Shown: piece after piece, positions 42,855 to 51,900 of the stretch
Position numbering within the stretch: the stretch's first letter is position 1
Layout of the letters: the number at the start of each line of letters is the position of its first letter
DNA from: DASRDB01 sp035652815
GTDB taxonomy: Bacteria > Chloroflexota > Ktedonobacteria > Ktedonobacterales > Ktedonobacteraceae
DNA: 64,000 bases
Assembly: GCA_035652815.1 (NCBI GenBank)
Contig: DASRDB010000003.1
Location: 372,001-436,000 of the forward strand
Direction: 5' to 3'
The notes under the pieces: model-generated
The model's input: only the letters and a program-made list of their open reading frames with translations
The model's database searches: none
What the model was told of the DNA's origin: nothing
Made by a program: the position numbers and the translations under genes

Positions 42855-44171
42855 ATGAGCGGTGACATGTTAGGGCGTGTCATCAAGGGGCGTTACAAAC
42901 TCATAGATGAATTGGGTCGGGGCAGTTTCGCCACCGTCTATATCGCGCGCGATACGAAAACGAATCGTATTTATGCTGTCAAAGTCATGCATCTTGAATT
43001 TGCGGATGACGGTGAATTGCTGGCACGCTTTCAACGTGAGGCTCATATTCTCTTACATCTGAGCGATCCGCACATTGTCCGTATTTTCGACTATGGGGAC
43101 GACGATGACGATCTCCACTACATCGTGATGGACTACATTGACGGACAAAACCTGAAGTATCACATTCTGACACATGGGAAGCTTGATGCGCTCCTGGCCC
43201 TTGATTATGCCCGGCAGATCGCCGAGGGACTTGACACTGCCTATAAGCATGGCGTCGTTCATCGCGATATCAAGCCACAAAATATTGTCATCAACAGTAA
43301 GGATGTGGTAAAAATCACGGATTTCGGGCTGGCGCGTAGCCGCGAGACGGTGACACTCACCCAATCCAACGTCTTTATGGGCACAGCCTACTATATTCCG
43401 CCCGAACAGGCGGAAAGCGGGCGCATGGCCGATACGCGCTCCGACCTGTACTCGCTCGCCGCCGTTCTCTTCGAGATGCTGACCGGCCACCCGCCTTTCG
43501 AGGGCGATACCGCCGTTGATATCGTCATCAAACATATGCACGATAAGGTGCCCTCGCTTTGCCGTATTCGCCCCGAGCTTCCACATGAAATAGACCTTTT
43601 CATGCAGAAAGCGATGGCGAAAGTGCCCGAGGACCGCTTCACCACACCTCGCGAGTTCATCAACGCGCTCGAGCAGGTACAGCAACGGGTGCAGGTCTCG
43701 CTTACTGATCGACAAGAGGCAATAGAACGGCAACCAATGGAAAATGGCCAGCGCGAGCAAGAATTGCTGTTCCAACCACAAGCTGTGCGTCAGCAAGCTG
43801 CCCAGGCCGGGAATGCCGCCGTGAAAGCGGAAAGAGCGGCCACAAAAACACCTATTCCTGCCCAAAAACAGGCTCGTCTGATTGTTCTCTCCAATAACCA
43901 GGTAATTCCTTTGACAGGTGAATTGATGGTGGTGGGAAGGCACGATCCGGTACTTGGAATTTATCCTGAAATCAGCCTGACCGATAAGACCGTCGGGCGG
44001 CGTCATGCCTATTTACGCAATCAACATGGGCAGTATACCATTGAAGACCTCAACGCTTTGAATAAGACACGCTTGAATGGGGCGATTTTAACACCGCACG
44101 AGGAACGACCACTGAAGGATGGTGATATTCTCCGCTTTGGAAGTGTTGAGGTGCGTTTTGAATTGCGATAA
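42855..44171 (+). CDS. Ser/Thr protein kinase with C-terminal FHA domain
   Basis: A 438-residue soluble kinase. The kinase domain (about 10-275) is complete: GRGSFATVYIARD, VKVM with the ATP lysine, HRDIKPQN, DFGLARSR and PPEQAESGRMADTRSDLYSL. A Gln/Ala-rich linker (about 285-340) carries no membrane segment. The C-terminal FHA domain (about 350-438) has VVGRHDPVL, a GRRHAYL motif and LNKTRLNGAIL, the pThr-binding loops. FHA domains bind phosphothreonine, so the protein may bind its own product or its partner, the FHA membrane protein encoded next. Kinase-FHA fusions are seen in several signalling-rich phyla. Confidence 0.95.
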   Translation: MSGDMLGRVIKGRYKLIDELGRGSFATVYIARDTKTNRIYAVKVMHLEFADDGELLARFQREAHILLHLSDPHIVRIFDYGDDDDDLHYIVMDYIDGQNLKYHILTHGKLDALLALDYARQIAEGLDTAYKHGVVHRDIKPQNIVINSKDVVKITDFGLARSRETVTLTQSNVFMGTAYYIPPEQAESGRMADTRSDLYSLAAVLFEMLTGHPPFEGDTAVDIVIKHMHDKVPSLCRIRPELPHEIDLFMQKAMAKVPEDRFTTPREFINALEQVQQRVQVSLTDRQEAIERQPMENGQREQELLFQPQAVRQQAAQAGNAAVKAERAATKTPIPAQKQARLIVLSNNQVIPLTGELMVVGRHDPVLGIYPEISLTDKTVGRRHAYLRNQHGQYTIEDLNALNKTRLNGAILTPHEERPLKDGDILRFGSVEVRFELR

Positions 44172-44175
44172 ACCA

Positions 44176-44267
44176 ATTGTAGGGGTGCGACGTGTACCTG
44201 TTGGCTCTTGCCGGTCGCGCCCAACAATAGAACGGGCGCATGCAATGTCACTTTGCGCCCCTACAAT
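44176..44267. repeat. Palindromic repeat family B, copy 3
   Basis: The left arm is ATTGTAGGGGTGCGA from 44176 and the right arm TTGCGCCCCTACAAT ends at 44267; they match in inverse at 13 of 15 positions. It fills nearly all of the gap between the kinase-FHA gene and the FHA membrane protein gene, so it would be part of the operon transcript and could fold as an RNA hairpin. Confidence 0.82.
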
Positions 44268-44284
44268 GAAGAGAGGTGAACGAT

Positions 44285-45715
44285 ATGAGTGAAGTTGTCA
44301 GACTCGCAGGCATCATTCTCGCGGCAGGACTGCTCTCGAACCCGGCCGTGATCGCAGGCGCTATCCTGGTGGTAGCGATCATCATTCTGGTCGCCGCACT
44401 GTATATCTTTCGCGGTGGGAAGAAAAAAGCAGGAAACGCTGCTGCTTCGCAAACCGATTGGCAGCGCCAGCAGGCGGCTGGACAAGGAGGTTGGGGACAG
44501 CAAGCTCAACAAGGAGGCTGGGGCGCGCAGGCCGGTCAACCAGGTCAGGCTGGTTGGGGCGCGCAGGCCGGTCAGCCGCAGGGTTGGGGAGCGGCCCAGC
44601 AGCCGAGTGGCTGGGAGGCGCAAAATGCGCAAGGCCAGCAGGCGGGTTGGGGCACACCAGCAGCACAGGCCCAGCAGCAACCTGGAGGGTGGGGCACACC
44701 GGCAGCTCAACCCCAGGCGCAGGCCCAACAGGCAGGCTGGGGGCAGGCTGGCGCTCAACCTCAAGCCACTTGGGGATCTTCTCCACAACAGCAGCAGCAA
44801 GCGGGTTGGGGCGACCAGACCGCTCAGCCACAGCAGGCAGGCTGGGGCGCTAATCAACAAGCAGGCTGGAGCGACCAGACCGCTCAGCCACAGCAGGCGG
44901 GTTGGGGACAGCCTGCCGCTCAACCTCAGGCTCAAGCCGGGTGGGGCGCTAATCAGCAAGCAGGCTGGGGCGACCAGACGGCGCAGGCTCAACCACAGCC
45001 GTCCACATGGGGGCAGGCTGGCGCTCAACCTCAGGCTCAAGCCGGGTGGGGCGCGGGCCAGCAACCGCAGCAGCAGGGATGGGATGCATCTCCTGCTCCG
45101 GCAGCCGCTGACCCCTGGGCGCAGCAGCAACAGGCGGGCTGGGGCGCGCAGCCAAATCAACCCGCGCAAACGGCACTCGGCGGCAACAGCTCACCTCAGA
45201 ATTGGGGACAACCCGCCCAGGCCGATCCCTGGGCACAGCAATCCGCTCCGCAGCAACAGGCAGGCTGGCAGCAGCCATCCCCTGCTCCCGGCGCTAACGC
45301 TGCTATGTCAGCCTGGCAACAGCAGCAACAACCGGGCTTCGCAGCCAGCCCATTTGAAACACCCGACGGGGACCGCACCGTCCTACGCAGCGCAGGACCG
45401 GTTAGTAGTGGGAGCGTAGGCATTGTTCGCATAGAAGAAGGCAAGGAACCGGGACGCATCTACGAGGTGCGCAAGGATACGCTGAGCATTGGCCGCAGCC
45501 GTGAAAGCGACATCTTCCTCGAAGATCTGGCCGTCTCGCGCCTGCACGCTTCGATCATCAATATGGGCAATGGCAACTATGCCCTGCGCGATGAGGGCAG
45601 CGCCAATGGCACCAAAGTCAATGGACAGGTGGTCAACAAATACCAGCCCTGGCCGTTGCAGGATGGGGACAAGATTCAGCTTGGTCAGACGGTGCTGGTC
45701 TTTGGTCGCAAATAA
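44285..45715 (+). CDS. Membrane FHA protein with Trp-Gly-Gln repeat tract
   Basis: A 476-residue protein. One N-terminal membrane helix (AGAILVVAIIILVAALYIF, about 25-45) is followed by a basic patch (RGGKKK). A low-complexity tract of about 290 residues then repeats QAGWGxQ-type units with some twenty tryptophans. The C-terminal FHA domain (about 380-476) has TLSIGRSRESDIFLED, SRLHASIINM and SANGTKVNGQVVN, the normal pThr-binding loops. The FHA domain likely docks a phosphorylated partner, perhaps the kinases encoded on either side. The tract is probably disordered and may drive clustering. ATG 44285 is chosen for the GAGAGG site; a GTG at 44276 is also in frame. Confidence 0.88.
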   Translation: MSEVVRLAGIILAAGLLSNPAVIAGAILVVAIIILVAALYIFRGGKKKAGNAAASQTDWQRQQAAGQGGWGQQAQQGGWGAQAGQPGQAGWGAQAGQPQGWGAAQQPSGWEAQNAQGQQAGWGTPAAQAQQQPGGWGTPAAQPQAQAQQAGWGQAGAQPQATWGSSPQQQQQAGWGDQTAQPQQAGWGANQQAGWSDQTAQPQQAGWGQPAAQPQAQAGWGANQQAGWGDQTAQAQPQPSTWGQAGAQPQAQAGWGAGQQPQQQGWDASPAPAAADPWAQQQQAGWGAQPNQPAQTALGGNSSPQNWGQPAQADPWAQQSAPQQQAGWQQPSPAPGANAAMSAWQQQQQPGFAASPFETPDGDRTVLRSAGPVSSGSVGIVRIEEGKEPGRIYEVRKDTLSIGRSRESDIFLEDLAVSRLHASIINMGNGNYALRDEGSANGTKVNGQVVNKYQPWPLQDGDKIQLGQTVLVFGRK

Positions 45716-45751
45716 TCGTTCTACAGGGATGCGAGATAGAAATACCAGGCG

Positions 45752-46897
45752 ATGCAACAAGACCCGTTAATCGGCACTATTCTTGGGAACTATCGAATCC
45801 TGGCCCCGCTTGGGCAGGGTGGTATGGCCCACGTCTATAGAGCGCGTCAGGAGAACCTGGACCGCGAGGTCGCGGTAAAAGTTCTCCCACCCTGGTATGC
45901 GGCAGACCGCAATTTTGTTGAACGCTTCATTCTGGAGGCGCGGCTGGTCGCCAAACTCTCGCATCCCAATATCGTGACCATTCACGACTTTAACAAGTAT
46001 CAAGATCACCTCTATATCGTCATGGAGCTGGTGGATGGTGGTACGCTGAAACATATCCTCGACCGTTTGCGCAATCCCGGCGGCTCCGGCAGTCCAGGAG
46101 TGATGGACCCGGTTGAGGCCCTGAATATTCTGAAGCCGCTTGCCAGCGCCCTGACCTACGCGCATGAAAAAGGCATCATTCATCGCGACATCAAACCGGT
46201 AAACGTGTTGATGGACCGCACCGGGCGACCCATTCTTTCCGATTTCGGCATCGCGAAAGTGCTGGCAGGAGGCGGAGGCCTGGGCTTAACGCGACCAGGG
46301 GCGGGTGTAGGAACGCCAGAATATATGTCGCCAGAACAATGCAAAGGCGAGGATGTTGATGGGCGTGCCGATATCTATGCCCTCGGCGTCATGGTCTACG
46401 AAGCCTTGACCGGTCGCACGCCCTTTATCGGCGAAAACTACCCGGCTCTGGCCCACAGCCATATTTACGAGCCGCCACCTGATCCGAGGCAATTCAATCC
46501 CAGGCTGCCTGTACCTATTTGTCGGGTGGTCCTGACGGCATTGCAAAAAAAGCCAGAGCTTCGCTACCAGCGCGCCGATGATATGGCTATCGCGTTCGAG
46601 CAGGCCCTGCGCGCTTCTACCTCGAATGTCGGCAATACCTATGGCTCACAGCCAACGCCGCATTTGATCGAACGCTACCCCACCACGCCGCAGTCACCCA
46701 ACCCACCTAAGGTGGTAGAACGCTATCCTACCACCCCGCTCTATCTCTGCCCACATTGCAAACAGCCAAATAAGGGCAATACCTTTTATTGCACGCGCTG
46801 TGGTTCGCTCCTCAACCAGTGCCCGAATTGCCGGCATCAGAATAAAGCGCGGGACCGTTTCTGCATAAAATGCGGCACTCGGCTCACGATTTTCTGA
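45752..46897 (+). CDS. Ser/Thr protein kinase with C-terminal double zinc ribbon
   Basis: A 381-residue kinase. All catalytic motifs are present: GQGGMAHVYRARQ, VAVKVLPPW, HRDIKPVNVLMD, SDFGIAKVL and GTPEYMSPEQCKG. A linker holds two similar segments (LIERYPTTPQSP and VVERYPTTPLYL). The C-terminus has two zinc ribbons: CPHC with CTRCG, and CPNC with CIKCG (residues about 330-378). Double zinc ribbons usually mediate protein contacts. There is no membrane helix. The gene begins 36 bases after the FHA membrane protein gene and belongs to the same operon. Confidence 0.95.
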   Translation: MQQDPLIGTILGNYRILAPLGQGGMAHVYRARQENLDREVAVKVLPPWYAADRNFVERFILEARLVAKLSHPNIVTIHDFNKYQDHLYIVMELVDGGTLKHILDRLRNPGGSGSPGVMDPVEALNILKPLASALTYAHEKGIIHRDIKPVNVLMDRTGRPILSDFGIAKVLAGGGGLGLTRPGAGVGTPEYMSPEQCKGEDVDGRADIYALGVMVYEALTGRTPFIGENYPALAHSHIYEPPPDPRQFNPRLPVPICRVVLTALQKKPELRYQRADDMAIAFEQALRASTSNVGNTYGSQPTPHLIERYPTTPQSPNPPKVVERYPTTPLYLCPHCKQPNKGNTFYCTRCGSLLNQCPNCRHQNKARDRFCIKCGTRLTIF

Positions 46898-46900
46898 GTG

Positions 46901-47398
46901 TTAATAAGCGAATTCGTCAGGAGAAGGCGCAGAAACGCGCTCCAGTAACTTGCGATGGTGTTCGATACGCGCGCGTTGTAACATCGCCCTCTGTTCCTCG
47001 CTTAAGCCCAGGATTTTGCGTATATGATCGACGATAATGCTCGGCTGCGTCGGTTTCGTCAGGTAGTCGATAGCGCCCTCCTCGAAACCTTTTATTTGCT
47101 GCGAGAGCTGGTAGAGAGCAGTTAGCACAAGAACAGGAATCATTGGTTTGATCTGCTGAACACGCAACCACTGTAACACAGCCCAGCCATCAACGGGGCG
47201 CATCATCAAATCGAGTACAATCAGATCAGGCCGGTATTCGGGGATAAGATGGATAGCTTCCTGCCCATCAGTCGCGCTTTTCACATCAAAACCGCTGTGC
47301 TGCAAATACACACACCATACATGCTGGATATCAACATCATCTTCCACCACCAGGATGCGCGCAGCACGCTTCACCTCACCAACTGATACTTTTTCCAT
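46901..47398 (-). CDS. Single-domain response regulator
   Basis: A 165-residue CheY-like receiver. The acidic pair is in ILVVEDDVDIQHVW, the phosphoacceptor Asp in DLIVLDLMMRP, the conserved Thr in VLVLTALYQ and the Lys in YLTKPTQ. A short C-terminal helix (SEEQRAMLQRARIEHHRKLL) follows, but there is no output domain. ATG 47398 is preferred for its GGAGGTGTC site; a longer frame starts at 47422. It lies 81 bases downstream of the GAF histidine kinase gene on the same strand, so it is probably phosphorylated by that kinase. Confidence 0.93.
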   Translation of the reverse strand: MEKVSVGEVKRAARILVVEDDVDIQHVWCVYLQHSGFDVKSATDGQEAIHLIPEYRPDLIVLDLMMRPVDGWAVLQWLRVQQIKPMIPVLVLTALYQLSQQIKGFEEGAIDYLTKPTQPSIIVDHIRKILGLSEEQRAMLQRARIEHHRKLLERVSAPSPDEFAY

Positions 47399-47479
47399 AC
47401 CTGACACCTCCACAAAGTCCACATCAAGAAAGCGCTGGCACCGCCACCCAGTTTAGCGCCACCAGCCAGACAAACTTCA

Positions 47480-49603
47480 CTACAATCGCTGCGACAGGGG
47501 AAAACGCACCTCAGCGCACGTCCTCGGCGGCGTTTCATCCGTCCGGCGCAACTCGAATCGACCTCCAATATCGCCTATCAGATTGCGAATCAATGACACA
47601 CCCAGACCCTCACTGCTCTCTTCCTCGATAGAGGCGGGTGGCCCTTTACCAGTGTCCAATACCTGAACAATCACGATGCCATCCACTTCGCGCCCGCGTA
47701 TGGTGACGGTTCCCTCACTCATACCCGCCATACCATGTTTGATGGCGTTGGAAACCATTTCGTTTAGTACCAGCCCAAGAATCGACACTGCGCGCGAGGG
47801 AATGACAATAGGACATGGTTCCACTTCAAAGACAATGTGCGTCTCCGGCGGGCGCAAATTCGCATTCGCCACGCCCACAATCTTGCGCGCCACGTCATCC
47901 ACACGCGCCTCACTCACATCTTGATGCGAGAGCAGATCATGTGTCGCCGCCAGGCCCTGCACCCGGTTCACACTTTCCGCCAGCGTGTAGCGCACCTCGG
48001 GAGAGCGCGTCCTGCGCCTCTGAAGTGAGAGCAGGCCTGCCACCGTCGCCAGGTTATTCTTTACCCGGTGATGCAATTCACGCAGCAGCGCCGATTTAAG
48101 TTCCAACCCGCGCCGCGCCTCCTCATACAGACGCGCATTTTCAATGGCGATAGCCGCTTCATTGGCGAATGTCACCACCAGTTGCATCTGCTCATCACTT
48201 AAAAGATGACGATGGCTACTATAGATACAGATACAACCAAGAATATTGTGTTTCACCTGCAACGGCACGCATAAAACCGAGTGTATATCCGGCGAAACCA
48301 GCGGGTCTTGATGCAAGAAACAGCCCTCATCCCCCTGGAAACAATCGACCGCTTTCGTCGGCTGACCCGTCTGCACTGCTCGCCCGGCGCAGCATTGGCC
48401 GACGGGAATCTGCAAGTTGTCCACTTCCGCGCTGTTCAAGCCATAATGTGCCAGCACATGCAGCATCTGCTTTTTTTCGTCCAATTCAAAAATGCATGAG
48501 CGATCCGCCCCGCTCAACTGAACGGCCTGCGTGGTAATGATCTGCAGCACGCGATCAAGATCAAGCGTGGAAGCGATTACCGAGGAGACGCGGTGAATGG
48601 TTGCCAGTTCGTGTACCTTGCGCCGCAGTTGCTCGTCCGTTTGCTCGTACAGGCGACCATTTTCGATATTGATGGCAATGATTCCGGCAACCACTTCGAC
48701 AAAATTGATCTCTTCGTTCGGAAAATTGCGCGGGGCGCTCGTCTGCACGCTGATGACGCCAATCAAACGCTCCACACCGCCAAAAAAGATAATCGGCACC
48801 GCCATCAGACCGCGATACTCCGGCCCATAGGCGCGCGCTTCAACGGCATATTGCCCATCAGTCAGGGCATCCGGCTTGAGCAAGGGACGACCTTTCTGAG
48901 CCACCCAACCGCTATATCCCTCACCGAGATGTAACATATAGTGCCCACTCATCGGACGAGGACCATTGGTGGCGCGCAAGGTCAGCACGCGCTGCAATTC
49001 ATCATAGATGAAGATCGAGCAAAGTTCCCCGTTCAGTTCATCGGCGACCTTCTGCGCGATCATCTCCAACGTCTGATCCAGATCAATTGTCGAATTGCTG
49101 ATGCTATTGATACGCTGCAAGGCTTGCAGGCGGCTTTCATAACGGACCTGCATCTCGCTGCGCTCCTCAAAGACCTGGTCCACTACCGCTTGATAACCGC
49201 GAGAAAGCGCCAGCAGGCAGAGCGAGTGCAGGTTGTAAAGACGAGAAAGCACAGAAATCAGTAAGGTATCACCGCTTTCAATGGAGAGAAAAATATCGCG
49301 GCATTCCCGCGCTAACGCTTCAATATAGGATTGCAGCCAGGAAACGCGCACCTCAAGCTTGCCCCCATGTTCCGCGAGAACACGGCCTGATTCCTCAAAT
49401 CGCTCATCCAGCGCGGAACGATCATTGGTGATGAGCGCTTGAAGGAGCAGCCAGGCATCGCTACCCTCCTCCGGTCCCGAATGTGCGCCGGAGGCATGTT
49501 GTAATGCAACCTGAAGCCGGGTAACATTTTGCCTCAGGATGTTTTCGACTTGCTCCACTTCGTTGCTCTGAATCTCTCCTGTTATCTGCTTCTGCATGGT
49601 CAT
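47480..49603 (-). CDS. GAF-domain sensor histidine kinase, HisKA_2 type
   Basis: A 707-residue soluble sensor. Residues about 1-165 form a helical N-terminal region without a recognised domain. Two GAF domains follow, near 180-325 and 345-490, separated by a helix. The dimerisation/phosphoacceptor helix has ALLRELHHRVKNNLATVAG (about 505-525), the HisKA_2/HWE-type H-box. The ATPase domain has LGLVLNEMVSNAIKHGM, VLDTGKGPP and EGLGVSLIRNLIGD. There is no membrane segment, so the signal is cytoplasmic; a second GAF cysteine cluster (QCCAGR, GDEGCF) might bind a ligand or react with redox signals, but this is speculative. It pairs with the receiver protein downstream. Confidence 0.92.
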   Translation of the reverse strand: MTMQKQITGEIQSNEVEQVENILRQNVTRLQVALQHASGAHSGPEEGSDAWLLLQALITNDRSALDERFEESGRVLAEHGGKLEVRVSWLQSYIEALARECRDIFLSIESGDTLLISVLSRLYNLHSLCLLALSRGYQAVVDQVFEERSEMQVRYESRLQALQRINSISNSTIDLDQTLEMIAQKVADELNGELCSIFIYDELQRVLTLRATNGPRPMSGHYMLHLGEGYSGWVAQKGRPLLKPDALTDGQYAVEARAYGPEYRGLMAVPIIFFGGVERLIGVISVQTSAPRNFPNEEINFVEVVAGIIAINIENGRLYEQTDEQLRRKVHELATIHRVSSVIASTLDLDRVLQIITTQAVQLSGADRSCIFELDEKKQMLHVLAHYGLNSAEVDNLQIPVGQCCAGRAVQTGQPTKAVDCFQGDEGCFLHQDPLVSPDIHSVLCVPLQVKHNILGCICIYSSHRHLLSDEQMQLVVTFANEAAIAIENARLYEEARRGLELKSALLRELHHRVKNNLATVAGLLSLQRRRTRSPEVRYTLAESVNRVQGLAATHDLLSHQDVSEARVDDVARKIVGVANANLRPPETHIVFEVEPCPIVIPSRAVSILGLVLNEMVSNAIKHGMAGMSEGTVTIRGREVDGIVIVQVLDTGKGPPASIEEESSEGLGVSLIRNLIGDIGGRFELRRTDETPPRTCAEVRFPLSQRL

Positions 49604-49840
49604 CGCGCAACGGCAACACTATGGGGATCGAATGAAGCAATGCCGCCCTGAAGCCTCCTGACGCACGCCCTTACAATCTCCAATCCGCTACTTACTATTA
49701 TGCTTCATTGTAGTTTGACCTGGGCCGTTCTGTCAAGAAAACAGAGGACATAGCCAATTCAGTTAAAAACTTTACGAATAGCATCGTAATACGTTAAGGT
49801 TTGTGATGAGGCTAGTATCGAGTTTGAGAGAACCGTTGTA

Positions 49841-50734
49841 ATGAGATGTACAAGTTGTGGAATGCCACTTTCACCAAATCGGTCAAGCGCGAATTGCCCA
49901 CGTTGTGGCACTCCTCTACAAAACGTGCAAAAAGCAACCGCTACGCTAACACCACAGCAGTTTGACCAGTCAGGGTGGGGACAACCTCTATCTAACCCTG
50001 GCATAGATACCTGGAATCAACCTGTTCAGGCCCCCTATGCTCCTTTCGCTGCGCCCGCCACACCACTGACAAGCATGCCCCAGGCCACGCCCGTTTCCTT
50101 TCCAGAACAACAGGTCTGGCAGCCTGCGCCAGAAATACAGCCGACCTTTCCTCCGCAACAAACATCGCCGCTCAAGGTGCAACGCAGCACACGCCTGGGA
50201 CTGACCGTTGCTTCGCTTTGCATACTTACCAGCGCTCTGCTGCTGATTTTTGTCTACTTCATGGCGCTTGGCCTGCCCAATACCACATCATCCAATCCAG
50301 GTGTTACAGGCGTGACACCAACCATCCCGTCGCCTACGGCGCGTACTTCGCCCGCCGTCACGCCATCACCCACCATCACCACCGCAACTTATCCAGGTCA
50401 ACAATATATTGACAACGCCCAGATGACAACAGGCATAGACCCTACCACATTGCAGCCCACTCAGGTAACTACCATCTTCAGAACAGGGCAGACGATCTAT
50501 GTCACCTTTAACGTTCATACCGGCGGTCACAGTGGCGCAGTTTGCGCGAACTGGTTTCTTAATGGCCAGCAGACAACCAGCTATGGCTTTAACCTCGGAG
50601 CCAACAGCCATGTCAGCTATGCCACCGCTCTTTATAACACTCCCGGCTCCGGCTACGTCGAACTCTTTTGGGCAACCAGCAAAGCCTGCACAGACGAACT
50701 ACTCGCGCAAAAAGTGAATTTCACCGTACAGTAA
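49841..50734 (+). CDS. Zinc-ribbon membrane protein, paralogue 1
   Basis: A 297-residue protein. The N-terminal zinc ribbon (CTSCGMPLS ... CPRCG) is cytoplasmic. A Pro/Gln-rich disordered segment leads to one membrane helix (ASLCILTSALLLIFVYFMAL, about 125-146). Outside lies a Thr/Pro-rich stalk and a C-terminal beta domain (about 190-297) with TIFRTGQTIYVTFNV, NWFLNGQQTTSY and GYVELFWATSKACTDELLAQ. The same architecture and related end (AAVTFTVS versus QKVNFTVQ) occur in the next gene, so they are paralogues. The role is not known; a surface sensor or adhesin-like protein is possible. It is divergent from the GAF kinase gene. Confidence 0.75.
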   Translation: MRCTSCGMPLSPNRSSANCPRCGTPLQNVQKATATLTPQQFDQSGWGQPLSNPGIDTWNQPVQAPYAPFAAPATPLTSMPQATPVSFPEQQVWQPAPEIQPTFPPQQTSPLKVQRSTRLGLTVASLCILTSALLLIFVYFMALGLPNTTSSNPGVTGVTPTIPSPTARTSPAVTPSPTITTATYPGQQYIDNAQMTTGIDPTTLQPTQVTTIFRTGQTIYVTFNVHTGGHSGAVCANWFLNGQQTTSYGFNLGANSHVSYATALYNTPGSGYVELFWATSKACTDELLAQKVNFTVQ

Positions 50735-50759
50735 TTCTACGGGTCTGGCCTCGAACATC

Positions 50760-50793
50760 TTGGCAACAATTGCCAAACCGTTTATACTTGACG
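50760..50793 (+). promoter_or_regulatory. Palindrome and -35-like site before zinc-ribbon paralogue 2
   Basis: TTGGCAACAATTGCCAA (50760-50776) is a perfect 7-bp inverted repeat around CAA. Twelve bases later comes TTGACG (50788-50793), a -35-like hexamer; a weak -10 (CATATA) follows after 17 bases. The palindrome sits where an activator would bind, but a remnant of a terminator for the previous gene is also possible. Confidence 0.5.
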
Positions 50794-50901
50794 GGAGAGA
50801 TTCTGTCTCACATATATGGATGAAATGATTTCATTCATAGTAGTATCTGACCTATTGAAGTTCAACAGTCTTTTGTCCGGCTGGTTAGGAGATCTTTTTT
50901 C

Positions 50902-51870
50902 ATGCAATGCAAAAATTGCGGTTCGACCATTCAACCTGGAATGAGCTTCTGTCCTGAATGCGGGACGCCCGTTTCTCAGGAAACAAGCACGCCCACAGTT
51001 TCATCAGGACAATACAATAATCCCAATCCCTCGCCCCCGCCTTACGAGCCAACAATGCTGGCGCAACCATTTAACCCAGGCCAGACGCCCCCACCTCCCG
51101 TCAACTACGAGCCAACGCAGTATGGCACGCCTTCATCCTACGCGCCGCCACCGCCGCCTAACACCTATGGAGCGCCACAGAGCGGCTATTATGGAGCAAC
51201 ACCCTCCGCACCCAATCAGTTCAGTTCACCGAACTATGCGCCCCCTCCTGGCGGTTTCGGCCCACAAAACCAGCCACCCAGGCGCAAAGGACCAAATGTA
51301 GGGCTGATTATCGGCATCATCGTCCTGTTGCTCATCTTAATCGGCGGTGGCTACTTCGCCTTCAAAGGATTGAACAAAGGGGGTACAGGCACAAGCAACA
51401 CGCCTACCACTGGCGTTACGGCGACCACAGGAACGACACCCACTACTGGAACCACGCCGACTGTAGCACCAACCAGTACTTCTTCAACGCAGAGTCCGTC
51501 TCCATCCGGCTCTCCTATCGATACTACCGCCGCCTCGCTTATTACCAATGTGCAAACAGCGAGCAGTATCGACAGCAACAACGCTCCCACGAATGTCACC
51601 AACCAGTTTCACGTGGGTGATACAGTGTACGTTACCTTTACCCTGGGCAGCATTCCTGATGCCACAGACTACATTCGAGGGGTGTTCTACGATAATACGG
51701 GAGCAGTAGCGCAGAAGATTCTCACAGCAACACAAGGCGGAGGAACACATGGTTACTTCTCCTACCAGTATTCCAGCGCAACCAATGGAGCCGCAGAGAT
51801 CTACTTCTGCCATCAATCGGATTGCAGTGATGAAACGCTGGGCGCGGCTGTCACTTTTACGGTGTCGTAA
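50902..51870 (+). CDS. Zinc-ribbon membrane protein, paralogue 2
   Basis: A 322-residue protein with the same layout as the previous gene. The zinc ribbon (CKNCGSTIQPGMSFCPECG, residues 3-21) is followed by a Pro/Tyr/Gln-rich segment (APPPPPNTYGAPQSGYYGAT) and one membrane helix (VGLIIGIIVLLLILIGGGYF, about 135-155). A Thr-rich stalk (GTTPTTGTTPTVAPTSTS) leads to a beta domain with NQFHVGDTVYVTFTLGS and AEIYFCHQSDCSDETLGA. Both extracytoplasmic domains have a pair of Cys close to DE(L/T)L, perhaps a disulfide. The function is unknown. A TAGGAGA ribosome site precedes ATG 50902. Confidence 0.78.
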   Translation: MQCKNCGSTIQPGMSFCPECGTPVSQETSTPTVSSGQYNNPNPSPPPYEPTMLAQPFNPGQTPPPPVNYEPTQYGTPSSYAPPPPPNTYGAPQSGYYGATPSAPNQFSSPNYAPPPGGFGPQNQPPRRKGPNVGLIIGIIVLLLILIGGGYFAFKGLNKGGTGTSNTPTTGVTATTGTTPTTGTTPTVAPTSTSSTQSPSPSGSPIDTTAASLITNVQTASSIDSNNAPTNVTNQFHVGDTVYVTFTLGSIPDATDYIRGVFYDNTGAVAQKILTATQGGGTHGYFSYQYSSATNGAAEIYFCHQSDCSDETLGAAVTFTVS

Positions 51871-51900
51871 TGCGCTTCATCTAAAATAACACGCAGGTAC

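Noticed and set aside
44430..45340. Tandem DNA repeats that could look like a CRISPR or minisatellite
   Set aside because: The periodicity is that of codons for Trp-Gly-Gln-Ala units within one open frame; there are no uniform repeats or spacers.
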